Assembly: GCF_006094695.1 (NCBI RefSeq)
Contig: NZ_CP035103.1
Location: 2,604,001 to 2,668,000 of the forward strand
DNA length: 64,000 nucleotides
Direction of reading: 5' to 3'
DNA from: Kocuria rosea
GTDB taxonomy: Bacteria; Actinomycetota; Actinomycetes; Actinomycetales; Micrococcaceae
The number at the start of each line of letters is the position of its first letter. Position 1 is the stretch's first letter. A program made the translations under genes and the position numbers. Of this stretch, positions 26,571 to 39,961 are shown one piece after another. The notes under the pieces are model-generated. The model ran no database searches and was not told the DNA's origin. It was given only the letters and a program-made list of their open reading frames with translations.

Positions 26571-28085
26571 TCAGCCCTGCACGCCGAGCTTCTCCAGGAT
26601 CAGCTCCCGCACCCGGCCCGCGTCGGCCTGGCCGCGGGTGGCCTTCATGACGGGGCCGATGAGGGCGCCGACGGCCTGGACCTTGCCGGCCTGCACCTTC
26701 GCCACGACGTCGGGCATCTGCGCCATGGCGTCGTCGATCGCCGCGGTCAGCACGGAGTCGTCGGAGACCACGGCCAGGCCGCGCCGCTCCACGACCTCCG
26801 CGGGCGAGCCCTCGCCCTCCAGGACGTGGGCGAGGACCTTCTTGGCGAGCTTGTCGTTGATCTTCCCGGCGTCGATGAGCCCGTTGAGCTCGACGACGTG
26901 CTGCGGGGTGACGCCGAGCTCGGCGATCTCCACCTCCCGCTGGTTGGCCAGGCGGGCGATCTCGCCCATCCACCACTTGCGGGCCGCGGCCGGGGCGGCG
27001 CCGGCGGACACGGTCTGCTCGATCTCGTCGAGGACCCCCGCGTTGACGACGTCCCGGAACTCCTCGTCGGAGAAGCCCCAGTCGGTCTTGAGCCGCTTCC
27101 GGCGCTCGGCCGGGGGCTCGGGCAGCTCGGCCCGCAGCCGCTCGATCCACTCGTGGTCGGTGACGACCGGCACGAGGTCGGGCTCCGGGAAGTAGCGGTA
27201 GTCGTCGGCGTCCGACTTGGGGCGCCCGCTCGTGGTGGAGCGGGTGTCCTCGTGCCAGTGCCGGGTCTCCTGCACGATCGTGCCGCCGGAGTCGAGGACC
27301 GCCGCGTGGCGCTGGATCTCGAAGCGCACGGCACGCTCCACGGCGCGCAGCGAGTTCACGTTCTTCGTCTCGGAGCGGGTGCCGAACGTGGCGCTGCCCT
27401 TGGGCATGAGGGACACGTTGGCGTCGCAGCGGACGTTGCCGCGCTCCATCTTCGCGTCCGAGATCCCGAGGTTCTTCACGATCTCCCGGATCAGGGCCAC
27501 GTACACGCGGGCCAGCTCGGGCGCGCGGGTGCCGGCGCCCACGATGGGCTTCGTCACGATCTCGATGAGCGGGACGCCGGCGCGGTTGTAGTCGACCAGG
27601 GAGAAGTCCGCGCCCTGGATGCGCCCGGCGGCGCCGCCCATGTGCGTGAGCTTCCCGGCGTCCTCCTCCATGTGGGCGCGCTCGATCTCGACCGTGAACA
27701 CGGTCCCGTCCTCCAGCTCCACGTCGACGGAGCCGTTCTCGGCGATCGGCTCGTCGTACTGGGAGGTCTGGAAGTTCTTGGGGGTGTCCGGGTAGAAGTA
27801 GTTCTTCCGGGCGAAGTGGGAGACCGGGCGGATCTCGCAGCCCAGGGCGAGCCCGAGCTTGATCGCGGACTCCACGGCCACCCGGTTCACCACGGGGAGC
27901 ACCCCGGGCAGGCCGAGCGAGACGGGGGTGACGTTGGTGTTCGGCTCGTCCCCGAAGACGTTGGGGGCGGCGTCGAACATCTTGGTCCGGGTGTTGAGCT
28001 CCACGTGGACCTCGAAGCCCAGCACGGGGTCGTACTTCTCCATGGCCTCGTCGAAGGACAGGACCTCTTCGGTGCTCCGGTTCAT
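26571..28085 (-). CDS. gatB: Asp-tRNA(Asn)/Glu-tRNA(Gln) amidotransferase subunit B
   Basis: GatB phosphorylates the misacylated tRNA and accepts ammonia from GatA. The 504-residue protein has [16 protein letters not shown] near its start, [30 protein letters not shown] and the [15 protein letters not shown] strand, then the helical and YqeY-like tail (about residues 300-504). The ATG overlaps the gatA stop by one base. The N-terminal frame extends further but belongs to gatA in another frame. It ends the gatCAB operon. Confidence 0.97.
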   Translation of the reverse strand: MNRSTEEVLSFDEAMEKYDPVLGFEVHVELNTRTKMFDAAPNVFGDEPNTNVTPVSLGLPGVLPVVNRVAVESAIKLGLALGCEIRPVSHFARKNYFYPDTPKNFQTSQYDEPIAENGSVDVELEDGTVFTVEIERAHMEEDAGKLTHMGGAAGRIQGADFSLVDYNRAGVPLIEIVTKPIVGAGTRAPELARVYVALIREIVKNLGISDAKMERGNVRCDANVSLMPKGSATFGTRSETKNVNSLRAVERAVRFEIQRHAAVLDSGGTIVQETRHWHEDTRSTTSGRPKSDADDYRYFPEPDLVPVVTDHEWIERLRAELPEPPAERRKRLKTDWGFSDEEFRDVVNAGVLDEIEQTVSAGAAPAAARKWWMGEIARLANQREVEIAELGVTPQHVVELNGLIDAGKINDKLAKKVLAHVLEGEGSPAEVVERRGLAVVSDDSVLTAAIDDAMAQMPDVVAKVQAGKVQAVGALIGPVMKATRGQADAGRVRELILEKLGVQG

Positions 28086-29731
28086 CAGCGGGCTCCTCCC
28101 CGGACGGGTGCGGACAGATCGGACGCGGCGGGGCCGCCGGCCAGGTCCCGGACCAGGGCGGCGGTGTCCGGCAGCCGCTGCCAGAGCGGTCCGCCCCAGC
28201 GCTGCTCGAGCAGGGCCTCCAGGCCGGCGCCGGCGCGGTAGAGCCGGGCGTCCTGGCGTGCGGGGGCCATGAACTGGATGCCCACGGGCAGCCCGTCCTC
28301 GGGGGCGAGGCCGCCGGGGACGGAGATCGCGGGGACCCCGGCCAGGTTGGTGGGGATGGTGGCGATGTCGTTGAGGTACATCTGCATGGGGTCGGCGGAC
28401 TCGTCCACGGCGCCCCGCTCGAACGCGGTGGTCGGGGACGTCGGGGAGACCAGCACGTCCACCTGCTCGAACGCGGCCGCGAAGTCGCGCTGCACGAGGG
28501 TGCGGACCTTCTGCGCCGAGCCGTAGTAGGCGTCGTAGTAGCCCGCGGACAGCGCGTAGGTGCCCAGGATGATGCGGCGCTTGACCTCGGCCCCGAAGCC
28601 GGCGGCGCGGGTGGAGCCCATCACGCGCTCGATGGTCAGGGGCCCGTCCTCGGGCAGCACGCGGTGGCCGAAGCGCACGCCGTCGTACTTGGCGAGGTTC
28701 GAGGAGACCTCGGAGGACATGATGAGGTAGTAGGCCCCCAGGGCGTACTTGAAGTTCGGGGTGGAGACCTCCACGACCTCGGCGCCCGCGGAGCGCAGCA
28801 GCTCCACGGCCTCCTCGAAGCGCTGCTGGACGCCGGGCTGGAAGCCCTCGCCCGTGAGCTCCTTGACCACGCCCACGCGCAGGCCCGCCAGCCCGCCCTC
28901 GGCGGCGCCGGCCCGGGCCTGGGCGGCGAGGTCGCCGACCGGGTCGGGCAGGGACGTGGAGTCCTGCGGGTCGTGCCCGCCGATCACCTCGTGCAGCAGC
29001 GCGGCGTCGAGCACCGTGCGCGCCACGGGGCCCACCTGGTCCAGCGAGGAGGCCATGGCGATCACGCCGTAGCGCGAGACCCCGCCGTAGGTCGGCTTGA
29101 CGCCCACCGAACCGGTCAGGGCCGCGGGCTGGCGGATGGACCCGCCGGTGTCCGTGCCCAGGGCCAGCGGCGCCTGGAACGCGGTCACGGCGGCGGCGGA
29201 CCCGCCGCCGGACCCGCCGGGGATGCGGGACAGGTCCCACGGGTTGGCGGTGTCGCCGAAGGCGGAGTGCTCGTTGGAGGAGCCCATCGCGAACTCGTCG
29301 AGGTTCGTCTTGCCCAGCAGCGGCATCCGGGCGGCGCGCAGCCGCCGGGTCACGGTGGCGTCGTAGGGGCTCATCCAGCCCTCGAGCATGCGGGACGCCG
29401 CGGTGGTGGGCTGCCCCTTGGTGACGATGAGGTCCTTGACCGCGATCGGCACGCCGGCGAGCTCGGGCAGCTCCTCACCGCGGGCGCGGGCGGCGTCCAC
29501 CTCGGCGGCCACGGACAGGGCTTCCTCGGTGTTGACGTGCAGGAAGGCGTTGAGCCCGGTCCGGCCGCGGCTGCGGTCGGCGGGGTCGACGGGCTCGCCG
29601 TCGGTCTCCCGGATGCGGTCCAGGTGGGCCTGGACGGCGTCGACGGAGGTGATCTCGCCGGCGGCGAGCCGGCGGGCGAGCTCGGCGGCGGAGAGACCGA
29701 CGGGTCCCTGGGGCGTTCCGGTGCTGCTCAT
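28085..29731 (-). CDS. gatA: Asp-tRNA(Asn)/Glu-tRNA(Gln) amidotransferase subunit A
   Basis: GatA is the glutaminase of the complex. The 548-residue amidase-signature protein carries the catalytic lysine in [13 protein letters not shown] and the Gly/Ser-rich loop [15 protein letters not shown] with the cis-Ser and nucleophilic Ser in [15 protein letters not shown]. An insertion of about 25 residues near the N-terminus ([15 protein letters not shown]) and a longer C-terminal tail make it larger than the usual 485-500. It is 4 bases after gatC and overlaps gatB by one base. Confidence 0.97.
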   Translation of the reverse strand: MSSTGTPQGPVGLSAAELARRLAAGEITSVDAVQAHLDRIRETDGEPVDPADRSRGRTGLNAFLHVNTEEALSVAAEVDAARARGEELPELAGVPIAVKDLIVTKGQPTTAASRMLEGWMSPYDATVTRRLRAARMPLLGKTNLDEFAMGSSNEHSAFGDTANPWDLSRIPGGSGGGSAAAVTAFQAPLALGTDTGGSIRQPAALTGSVGVKPTYGGVSRYGVIAMASSLDQVGPVARTVLDAALLHEVIGGHDPQDSTSLPDPVGDLAAQARAGAAEGGLAGLRVGVVKELTGEGFQPGVQQRFEEAVELLRSAGAEVVEVSTPNFKYALGAYYLIMSSEVSSNLAKYDGVRFGHRVLPEDGPLTIERVMGSTRAAGFGAEVKRRIILGTYALSAGYYDAYYGSAQKVRTLVQRDFAAAFEQVDVLVSPTSPTTAFERGAVDESADPMQMYLNDIATIPTNLAGVPAISVPGGLAPEDGLPVGIQFMAPARQDARLYRAGAGLEALLEQRWGGPLWQRLPDTAALVRDLAGGPAASDLSAPVRGGAR

Positions 29732-29735
29732 GCGG

Positions 29736-30032
29736 CTACTCCTCGTCCAGGATCGCGGGCACCTTGAACTTGCCCTCGGCGGCGTCCGGTGCGTTGAGCA
29801 GCGACTCCTCGGCGGTGAGGGTCTCGCCCACGACGTCCTCGCGGAAGACGTTCTGCAGCGGGATGGGGTGGCTCGTGGCCGGGACGTCCGGGCCGGCGGC
29901 CTCGCTGACGGACGCGACGGAGTCGACGACGAGGTCGAGCTCCTTCGCCATGGACCGCAGCTCCTCCTCGGTCATCTCGATGTGCGCGAGCTTCGCCAGG
30001 TGGGCGACCTGCTCGCGGGTGATCGCAGACAT
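29736..30032 (-). CDS. gatC: Asp-tRNA(Asn)/Glu-tRNA(Gln) amidotransferase subunit C
   Basis: GatC is a small scaffold joining GatA and GatB. The 98-residue protein starts [20 protein letters not shown] and ends with [10 protein letters not shown], as in the family (usually 95-100 residues). It has an AGGAG site and a TAGACT hexamer at 30072-30077 that would give a leader of about 38 bases. It is the first gene of gatCAB; tRNA-Asn elsewhere in the window could be a target if asparaginyl-tRNA is made by transamidation, which I cannot decide here. Confidence 0.95.
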   Translation of the reverse strand: MSAITREQVAHLAKLAHIEMTEEELRSMAKELDLVVDSVASVSEAAGPDVPATSHPIPLQNVFREDVVGETLTAEESLLNAPDAAEGKFKVPAILDEE

Positions 30033-30170
30033 GCGCACTCCTGCTCGTGATCGGGGGTGGTTTCCGGTCCAGTCTAGCCGCGCGGCACTCCCCTCCTTCC
30101 CGGCCGGAGGGGGCCCCGCAGGGGCATACCCTGGAGGGACGCACCGACCACCGCACAGGAGCACCCGGAC

Positions 30171-30737
30171 ATGGCCAAGAGCACCCCCGCCCGCACGAAG
30201 AAGGACCGAGGCGCCAAGAGCGGGCGCCCCGGCGCCCGCTCCGGGAAGGCCGCGCGCGCGACCTCCGCGACGGACGCCGCCAACGCGTGGCGCCAGCGGG
30301 TCAGCAAGGACGCCGCCGCGACGATCGACACGGTCATGGCCCACGTCCAGGCCGTGGCCGAGCAGCAGCTGGGGCAGCACGGGGCGTTTCCCCCCTTCCT
30401 CGTCACCGCGCGCAAGGACGGCGAGTACGAGCTCGACAGCCTGCCGGCCGAGGACGCGGAGGAGCTGAGCCCCGAGGCCGCCCTGGACGCCCTGCGGGCG
30501 CGGGCGGTGGAGCTGCGGGACGACCTCCTCTGCGCCGCGGTCGCCTTCCCCGTAACCCTGCCGGACCGCTCCGGGCAGACGGCCGTGGCCGTGGAGACCC
30601 AGCACCGGGAGGGCGAGTCCCTGACGGTGATCCAGCCGTACCGGGTCAAGGGCGCGGAGCGCTCCGTGAGCTTCGGCGACGCCGGGGCCGAGCCCGCCGA
30701 GCCGTGGCTGTGGAGCCGGCCCGAGCGCACGCCGTGA
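30171..30737 (+). CDS. Conserved hypothetical protein
   Basis: I do not recognise this 188-residue protein. The first 50 residues are Lys/Arg/Ala-rich and probably disordered (MAKSTPARTKKDRGAKSGRP). The rest is a compact alpha/beta region with WRQRVSKDAAATIDTVMAHV, FPPFLVTARKDGEYE and GQTAVAVETQHREGES, and no membrane segment. CAGGAG lies upstream of the ATG, with TACCCT at 30127-30132 as a possible -10. It is divergent from gatC and ends at a strong shared terminator. Confidence 0.75.
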   Translation: MAKSTPARTKKDRGAKSGRPGARSGKAARATSATDAANAWRQRVSKDAAATIDTVMAHVQAVAEQQLGQHGAFPPFLVTARKDGEYELDSLPAEDAEELSPEAALDALRARAVELRDDLLCAAVAFPVTLPDRSGQTAVAVETQHREGESLTVIQPYRVKGAERSVSFGDAGAEPAEPWLWSRPERTP

Positions 30738-30773
30738 GCTGAGCGCACGGTCGGCGCCGTGCCGGTGCCCGCC

Positions 30774-30821
30774 GAGCATGCGAGAGGGCCCCTCCGATCA
30801 GAGGGGCCCTCTCGCATGCTC
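30774..30821. terminator. Bidirectional terminator with 21-bp perfect stem
   Basis: Arms 30774-30794 and 30801-30821 are fully complementary around a CGATCA loop. It lies between the convergent hypothetical gene and rpf and should stop transcription from both sides. Confidence 0.9.
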
Positions 30822-30859
30822 TCGCGCGGCGCGGCCGCGCGGTGCCTGTCCGGTGGGGA

Positions 30860-32040
<1,181 letters not shown>

Positions 32041-32880
32041 TCAGCCCGGAATGCCGCGCTCGCGTGCGGTGATCCAGGCCGCGAGGCGGTCGGCGGCCGG
32101 CACTTCGCCCGCCGCCGGGGAGGGCAGCTCCGGCCGGGTCACGAGGGCGCCGGCCTCCTCGGCGATGAGCGCGCCGGCGGCCCAGTCGTGCTCGTGCAGA
32201 CCCTGCTCGCCGTACCCGTCGAGCGCGCCGTCCGCGACCATGCACAGGTCCAGGGCCGCCGAGCCCAGGCGCCGCATGTCCGTGTACTGCCGCATGGTGG
32301 CGGCGAAGGCGGGGAACTGGCGCTCGCGCCGGTCGGCGTCGAAGGAGAAGCCGGTGCCGTAGAGCCGGCCCGCCCTGTCCGGCACGGGACCCTCGAGCCG
32401 GCGGGACGCGCCGTCCTCCTCCACCCACGCGCCGGCCCCGCGCACGGCGAAGTAGGTGCGGCGCAGGGCGGGGGCGTTGACGGCGCCCACGAGCCAGTTG
32501 CCCTGGGCGTCGGCGGCGGCCACGGACGTGCAGTAGTAGACGATGCCGCGGATGAAGTTGGTGGTGCCGTCGAGCGGGTCCACCGACCAGCGGATCCCGG
32601 AGGGGTGCTCCGGGCGGTGCGTGCCCGACTCCTCGCCGGTGACGGTGTCGTGCGGGCGGCGGTCCAGGATGGTGCGCAGCACGGCCTGCTCGGCGGCGAC
32701 GTCGAAGCGGGTGACCCAGTCCCCCTCCCCCGACTTGCCGGTGACGCCCAGCCGGCCGGCGTCGCGGCCCCGCAGGACCTCCGCCCCGGACTCGGCGGCC
32801 GCCAGGGCCAGCTCCAGCAGCTCCTCCAGGTGGGCGCCGGTCGGGCCGAGGCCCTCCAGCGCGTCGTCGTGGCGTCCCAT
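32041..32880 (-). CDS. Inositol monophosphatase family protein
   Basis: The 279-residue phosphatase has the Mg-binding motifs of the family: GEESG, DPLDGTTNFIRG and, near the C-terminus, HEHDWAAGALIAEEAGA. LGSAALDLCMVADGALDGY is also typical. Substrates in the family include inositol phosphates, histidinol phosphate and PAP; none can be chosen from sequence. It starts 2 bases after the ligA stop and is cotranscribed with it. A much longer frame upstream is antisense reading of ligA and is rejected. Confidence 0.92.
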   Translation of the reverse strand: MGRHDDALEGLGPTGAHLEELLELALAAAESGAEVLRGRDAGRLGVTGKSGEGDWVTRFDVAAEQAVLRTILDRRPHDTVTGEESGTHRPEHPSGIRWSVDPLDGTTNFIRGIVYYCTSVAAADAQGNWLVGAVNAPALRRTYFAVRGAGAWVEEDGASRRLEGPVPDRAGRLYGTGFSFDADRRERQFPAFAATMRQYTDMRRLGSAALDLCMVADGALDGYGEQGLHEHDWAAGALIAEEAGALVTRPELPSPAAGEVPAADRLAAWITARERGIPG

Positions 32881-32882
32881 GC

Positions 32883-35234
<2,352 letters not shown>

Positions 35235-36221
35235 TCAGCCGTCCAGCCGCGCCACCGTCCCCGTGAAGTGCGGGCGCCTGCGCCGCGGGTCCCACCCGGC
35301 GAAGCGCGAGCCCCGCCAGCCGGGCCCCCGGCCGTCGTCGGTGATCGCGACCGCGACCGTGCCCGGGAGCAGGACCGGGGCCGCGAACTCCACCGTCCAG
35401 CGGAAGGGCGTCCCGGGCGGCACGCCCACCTCGGCGAGGGCGCGCGAGGCGGAGTACATGCCGTGGGCGATGGCGCCCTTCATGCCGAGCGCCCGGGCGG
35501 TCGGGCCGGAGAGGTGGATGGGGTTCCAGTCCCCGCTCACCGCGGCGTAGTCCCGCCCCGTGCCGGCCGCCAGGCGCCAGTGCCCGGTCGGCGCCGGCGG
35601 CACGAACTCCGCGCGCGGGGCGTCGTCGGCCGCCCCGGGCACGCGCACGTCCCGGGCGAGGTAGGTGGAGCGGCCCGTCCAGACGGTCTCGCCGTCCCGG
35701 CGCGCGAGGCGGGCGACGACGTCCACCTGCGCGCCGGAGCGGTGCGGGCGCAGCCGCTCGGCGGTGGCGGTGACCGTGAGGTGCTCCCCCACCGCCGCGG
35801 CCCGGAGGTGCTCGACCTCGTTGGCCAGGTGCACCATGCCGAGGACCGGCAGCGGGAAGTCCGGGCGGGTGAGCACGCTCATGGCCACGGGGAACGCCAG
35901 GGCGTGCAGGTGCCCGGAGAAGGCCTCGGTGCCGCCGGGGCCCTCGCGCAGCGGCGCCCCGACCGCGCGGCAGAACGCCTCGTGCCCGGCGGGGTCGACG
36001 ACCACGTCCTCGACGACGTGCGCCACCGCCGGCAGCTCGAGCGGGGCGTCGCCGGTGCCGCGGCGCGCCCCGGCCGGCCGGCCGGGCAGCCGGCCCGGCA
36101 CCCGGTCGGCGAGGGCGCGCGGCAGCAGGTCCCCGGCCGCCCCCGCCGCCGCACGGGCGTAGAGCCCGCCCAGCGAGGGGACGCCGGGCAGGACCACGGT
36201 CTCGTGCCGGTCGGCGGCCAT
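35235..36221 (-). CDS. MaoC-like dehydratase (HtdX-like)
   Basis: The 328-residue protein is of the double-hotdog MaoC type that hydrates or dehydrates (R)-3-hydroxyacyl thioesters. The catalytic Asp/His motif is in YAAVSGDWNPIHLSGPTA, followed by GMKGAIAHGMYSASRAL. The N-terminal half is a degenerate hotdog (HALAFPVAMSVL, ANEVEHLRAAAVGE). A GTG at 36227 would overlap the fabG stop, but ATG 36221 is equally good. Together with the FabG4-like reductase and thiolase upstream it matches mycobacterial htdX-fabG4-fadA2. Confidence 0.88.
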   Translation of the reverse strand: MAADRHETVVLPGVPSLGGLYARAAAGAAGDLLPRALADRVPGRLPGRPAGARRGTGDAPLELPAVAHVVEDVVVDPAGHEAFCRAVGAPLREGPGGTEAFSGHLHALAFPVAMSVLTRPDFPLPVLGMVHLANEVEHLRAAAVGEHLTVTATAERLRPHRSGAQVDVVARLARRDGETVWTGRSTYLARDVRVPGAADDAPRAEFVPPAPTGHWRLAAGTGRDYAAVSGDWNPIHLSGPTARALGMKGAIAHGMYSASRALAEVGVPPGTPFRWTVEFAAPVLLPGTVAVAITDDGRGPGWRGSRFAGWDPRRRRPHFTGTVARLDG

Positions 36222-36223
36222 GC

Positions 36224-37606
36224 TCACGCCCCCACCAGGTTCTGGCCGCACACGCGCAGCGTCTGCCCGTTGACGCCGCCGGCGGCGTCCGAGGCGAGGA
36301 ACAGCACGGCTTGGGCCACGTCCTCCGGCAGCCCACCCTGCTGCAGGGAGTTCAGCCGGCGCGCGACCTGGCGGCGGGCCGCCGGGATCCGGGCGGTCAT
36401 CTCCGTCTCGATGAACCCGGGGGCCACGGCGTTGATGCTGCCGCCGCGCCGGGCCAGCAGGGGCGCGGTGGCGGCGACCATCCCGATCACCCCGGCCTTC
36501 GAGGCGGCGTAGTTGGTCTGGCCGCGGTTGCCCGCCACACCGCTCGTGGAGGCCAGGCAGACGATCCGCGGCGCCTCGCCGAGGCCCTCCCCCGCCAGGA
36601 GCTGGTCGTTCATCCGCAGCTGCGACTCGAGGTTCACGGCCAGCACCGAGGCCCAGCGGGACTCGTCCATGTTGGCCAGCAGCTTGTCCCGGGTGATCCC
36701 GGCGTTGTGCACCACCACGTCCAGGTGCCCGAAGCGCTCCCGGGCGAGCCCGAGGATCCGCTCGCCGGCGTGCTCGTCCGTGACGTCGAGCTGGAGGGCC
36801 ACGGCGTGGATCTCGTTGGCGAGGGCGGCCAGGGGCTCGCCCGCGGCGGGGACGTCCACGACGACGACGCGCGCGCCGGCGCCGGTGAGCGTGCGGGCGA
36901 TCTGTGCGCCGATGCCGCGGGCGGCGCCGGTGACAGCGGCGACCCTGCCCCGCAGGGGGGCCTCCCAGTCCGCGGGCAGGGCCCCGGCGTCGTCGCCGAC
37001 CGTCACGAACTGCCCGGAGACGAAGGCGCTGCGCCCGGAGAGCAGGAACCGCAGGGCGCCCAGCACGCTGGGGGCCTCGGGGGCGACGCCCTCGGCGAGC
37101 AGGACGCCGTTGGCGGTGGCCCCGCCGCGCATCTCCTGGGCGGTGGAGCGCAGCAGGCCGACGACGGCCTGGCGGGCCGCGGCGACGGCCGGGTCGAGCG
37201 GCTCCGCCGCCGCGGGCGTGGCCGAGGCCGCGCCCGTGCCGATGCCCGGGGCGGGCCGGGACACGGTGACCACCCGGCCGCCGGGGGCGAGCGAGCGGAG
37301 CGCCCCGCCCAGGCCGAGCGCGGGCTCGGCCAGCTCGGCGGGCCGGGCGAGCTCGGTCAGGGCCAGCACGACCGCGCCGAAGCGGTGGACGTCGTCGGGG
37401 TGGCGGCGCACGTCGAGGTCCCAGCCGAGCAGGGCCGCGGCGATCCGGTCGGCCTCCTCCCCCCGCCCCAGCACGAGGACGGGTCCGGGCACGAGCGGGT
37501 CCCCGGCGCGGTGGCGGCGCAGCCGGGCGGGGGCGGGCAGGCCGAGCTGCCGGGCGAGCCGGCCGCCGGGGCCGGAGCTGACGAGGTCGAGATAGGTGTC
37601 TGCCAT
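36224..37606 (-). CDS. 3-oxoacyl-ACP/CoA reductase, FabG4-like
   Basis: This is a 460-residue short-chain reductase of the long FabG4 class. Residues 1-210 form a Rossmann-like domain without a complete cofactor site; the C-terminal half has VAAVTGAARGIGAQIAR, VHNAGITRDKLLANM, the catalytic Ser in CLASTSGVAGNRGQ and Tyr/Lys in NYAASKAG, and ends with the typical GQTLRVCGQNLVGA. Known FabG4 uses NADH and acts on long 3-oxoacyl-CoA. It lies between thiolase and MaoC genes in one minus-strand unit. Confidence 0.9.
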   Translation of the reverse strand: MADTYLDLVSSGPGGRLARQLGLPAPARLRRHRAGDPLVPGPVLVLGRGEEADRIAAALLGWDLDVRRHPDDVHRFGAVVLALTELARPAELAEPALGLGGALRSLAPGGRVVTVSRPAPGIGTGAASATPAAAEPLDPAVAAARQAVVGLLRSTAQEMRGGATANGVLLAEGVAPEAPSVLGALRFLLSGRSAFVSGQFVTVGDDAGALPADWEAPLRGRVAAVTGAARGIGAQIARTLTGAGARVVVVDVPAAGEPLAALANEIHAVALQLDVTDEHAGERILGLARERFGHLDVVVHNAGITRDKLLANMDESRWASVLAVNLESQLRMNDQLLAGEGLGEAPRIVCLASTSGVAGNRGQTNYAASKAGVIGMVAATAPLLARRGGSINAVAPGFIETEMTARIPAARRQVARRLNSLQQGGLPEDVAQAVLFLASDAAGGVNGQTLRVCGQNLVGA

Positions 37607-37656
37607 GGGGTCGGGGTCCTTGCTGTGGGGGTCGGCGGGGTGTCGGGGGCGCGGGC

Positions 37657-39030
37657 TCAGCGGGCCTCGAGGACCGCGGTGACGCCCAGGCCGCCGGCGG
37701 CGCACACCGAGATGAGCCCGCGGGCGGGGCGGCCGGTCTCGTCGGCGCGCTCGCGCAGGAGCTTGGCGAGGGTGCCGACGATGCGCCCGCCGGTCGCGGC
37801 GAACGGGTGCCCGGCCGCGAGCGAGGAGCCCGTGACGTTGAGCCGGCTGCGGTCCACGGTGCCGAAGGCGCCGTCCAGGCCCAGCCGCTCGCGGCCGAAC
37901 TGCTCGTCCTCCCACGCGGCGAGGGTCGCGAGCACGGTCGCGGCGAACGCCTCGTGGATCTCGACGAAGTCGAAGTCCTCGAGCGCCAGGCCCTGGCGGG
38001 CCAGCAGGCGGGGCACGGCGTAGGCGCCGGCCATCAGCAGGCCCTCGTCGCCGTGCACGAAGTCGACGGCGGCCGCCTCGACGTCCACGACGTCGGCGAG
38101 CACGGGCAGGGAGCGCTCCGCGGCCCAGTCCTCGGAGGCGAGCAGCACGGTGGAGGCGCCGTCGGTGAGGGGCGTGGAGTTGCCCGCCGTCATGGTGGCC
38201 CCGGCGTCGAGGGACTTCCCGAAGACCGGCTTGAGCCCGGCGAGCTTCTCGACCGTGCTGTCCGGGCGGAGGTTGTTGTCCCGGGACAGGCCGCGGAAGG
38301 AGGTGACGAGGTCGTCGAAGAACCCGCGCTCGTAGGCGGCCGCCAGGTTGCGGTGGCTCGCGGCGGCGAGCTCGTCCTGGGCCTCGCGGGAGATCCCCCA
38401 GCGGGCGGTGGTGAGGGCCTGGTGCTCGCCCATGGACAGCCCCGTGCGCGGCTCCCCCGTGCCGGGGGCCACCGGTTTGAGGTCGGCCGGGCGCAGGCCC
38501 GCGAGGGCCTTGAGCTTCTGCGGGGTGCTCTTGGCCCGGTTGAGCTCGAGCAGGCTCCGGCGCAGCCGCTCGCTCACCACGACGGGCGCGTCCGAGGCGG
38601 AGTCGACGCCGCCGGCGACGGCCGAGTCGATCTGGCCGAGCCGGATCTTGTTGACCAGCGTGGAGACGGCCTCCATGCCGGTGGCGCAGGCCTGCTGCAC
38701 GTCGAAGGCCGGGGTGCGGGGGTCCAGGACCGAGCCGAGCACGGACTCGCGCGTGAGGTTGAAGTCCTTGGGGTGCTTGAGCACGGCGCCGGCGGCGACC
38801 TCGCCGATCCGCTCCCCGGCGAGGCCGTAGCGGGCGGCCAGCCCGTCCAGGGCGGCGGTGAGCATGTCCTGGTTGCCGGCGTTGGCGTAGGCGCCGTGCG
38901 CCCGGGCGAAGGGGATGCGGTTGGCGCCGATCACGACCGCACGGCGGGCCACGCCGGTGCGTCCGGCGCCGCTGGGGGTCGTGTGCTCGGCGGTGGGCTC
39001 GACGGTCTGCTCGGGGGTGGACTCGCTCAC
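37657..39030 (-). CDS. Acetyl-CoA acyltransferase (thiolase, FadA2-like)
   Basis: The 457-residue thiolase condenses or cleaves acyl-CoA in fatty acid metabolism. The acylated cysteine is C115 in DVQQACATGMEAV, followed by GGVDSASDAPV, the HEAFAATVLATL histidine motif and a C-terminal ISVCAAGGLGVTAVLEA with the second active-site Cys. GSSLAAGHPFAATGGRI also fits. The first 28 residues (rich in Glu, Pro and Thr) are a variable extension. It is the first gene of the fadA2-fabG4-maoC unit, divergent from the TetR gene; its promoter shares the TetR operator region. Confidence 0.93.
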   Translation of the reverse strand: MSESTPEQTVEPTAEHTTPSGAGRTGVARRAVVIGANRIPFARAHGAYANAGNQDMLTAALDGLAARYGLAGERIGEVAAGAVLKHPKDFNLTRESVLGSVLDPRTPAFDVQQACATGMEAVSTLVNKIRLGQIDSAVAGGVDSASDAPVVVSERLRRSLLELNRAKSTPQKLKALAGLRPADLKPVAPGTGEPRTGLSMGEHQALTTARWGISREAQDELAAASHRNLAAAYERGFFDDLVTSFRGLSRDNNLRPDSTVEKLAGLKPVFGKSLDAGATMTAGNSTPLTDGASTVLLASEDWAAERSLPVLADVVDVEAAAVDFVHGDEGLLMAGAYAVPRLLARQGLALEDFDFVEIHEAFAATVLATLAAWEDEQFGRERLGLDGAFGTVDRSRLNVTGSSLAAGHPFAATGGRIVGTLAKLLRERADETGRPARGLISVCAAGGLGVTAVLEAR

Positions 39031-39078
39031 AGGTAACTCCTCGGTGGTGTTGTGATGATGATCACGTCACGAAAGACA

Positions 39079-39099
39079 ATACCTGATACTCTGGGTATC
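39079..39099. promoter_or_regulatory. Probable TetR operator overlapping the divergent promoter
   Basis: Two overlapping dyads are seen, ATACC-N10-GGTAT (39079-39098) and GATAC-N5-GTATC (39085-39099). They end at the GTG start of the TetR gene and cover its likely -10 (GATACT, 39085-39090). Such a site allows autoregulation and control of the fadA2 unit, which starts only 50 bases away. Confidence 0.6.
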
Positions 39100-39873
39100 G
39101 TGAAACAGGTCGACGCCACTGACTCCGCCGCCCCGGGCGGCACGCCCGCCACGGACGGACGCTCCTCCCGCTGGGCCCGGCACCGCGCGCAGCGCCGGAT
39201 CGAGCTCATCCGCACGGCGCGCAGCGCCGTGGACGAGCTCGGCGCGCAGGCGTCCATGGAGGAGATCGCCACCGCGTGCCAGACCTCCAAGTCCGTCTAC
39301 TACCGGTACTTCGGGGACAAGGCGGGACTGCAGCGGGCGGTCGGCGAGTACACCGTGACGCGGATGCGCGACCGGCTCGAGGAGGCGGCCCGCGCGGCCG
39401 GCTCCTTCGAGGACTCGGTCGAGGCGATGGTCGCGGAGTACCTGCTCAGCATCGAGCGCTCGGCGTCGGTGTACCGCTTCGTCGTGGCCCTCTCCCCCGA
39501 CCCCGGGCGCTCGCGGCACGACCGGCACCGGGCCGAGCGGGCCCGCGGCGAGCGCTCCGGCAAGGAGGACGCCCCGGCCGGGGACGGCGGCGAGCGCTGG
39601 CTGATCCAGGAGTTCGCCGAGTCCGTCAGCGGGCTGCTCGCGGAGGCCCACGTGCACCACACCCCCGCCGAGCGCCGGCTCGAGGAGCCGGTGCTCAGCT
39701 ACTGGGCCGCGTCCACGATCGGCATGGTCCGCGGCGCCGGCGAGGCCTGGATGAACACCCCCGAGGGCACGCGGCGACCGTCCCGCGAGCGGATGACGGA
39801 GCTGATCGTGGGCTGGGCCGTCGACGGCCTGCGCCCGCCCGGCGCACCCGTGCCGGAGCCCCCCTCGACCTGA
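39100..39873 (+). CDS. TetR-family regulator of the fatty-acid module
   Basis: The 257-residue protein has an N-terminal TetR helix-turn-helix (RIELIRTARSAVDELGAQA, MEEIATACQTSKSVYYRYFGDKAGLQRAV) and an unrelated C-terminal ligand domain. I chose GTG 39100 because upstream ATGs at 39052-39058 precede the predicted -10 and operator. It is divergent from the thiolase gene and followed by the acyl-CoA oxidase-like gene, so it most likely represses both in the absence of an acyl-CoA ligand. The ligand is inferred only from neighbours. Confidence 0.87.
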   Translation: MKQVDATDSAAPGGTPATDGRSSRWARHRAQRRIELIRTARSAVDELGAQASMEEIATACQTSKSVYYRYFGDKAGLQRAVGEYTVTRMRDRLEEAARAAGSFEDSVEAMVAEYLLSIERSASVYRFVVALSPDPGRSRHDRHRAERARGERSGKEDAPAGDGGERWLIQEFAESVSGLLAEAHVHHTPAERRLEEPVLSYWAASTIGMVRGAGEAWMNTPEGTRRPSRERMTELIVGWAVDGLRPPGAPVPEPPST

Positions 39874-39961
39874 CCACCGCCCGGGCCGGCACGGACCCCG
39901 GCCGGCCCCACCACCCCGTGACCGCACCGGCCACCGCCGGTCACCCACGACAGGAGCGAAC

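Noticed and set aside
39052..39099. Upstream ATG starts of the TetR gene
   Set aside because: They precede the predicted -10 and operator, so they would not be on the transcript.
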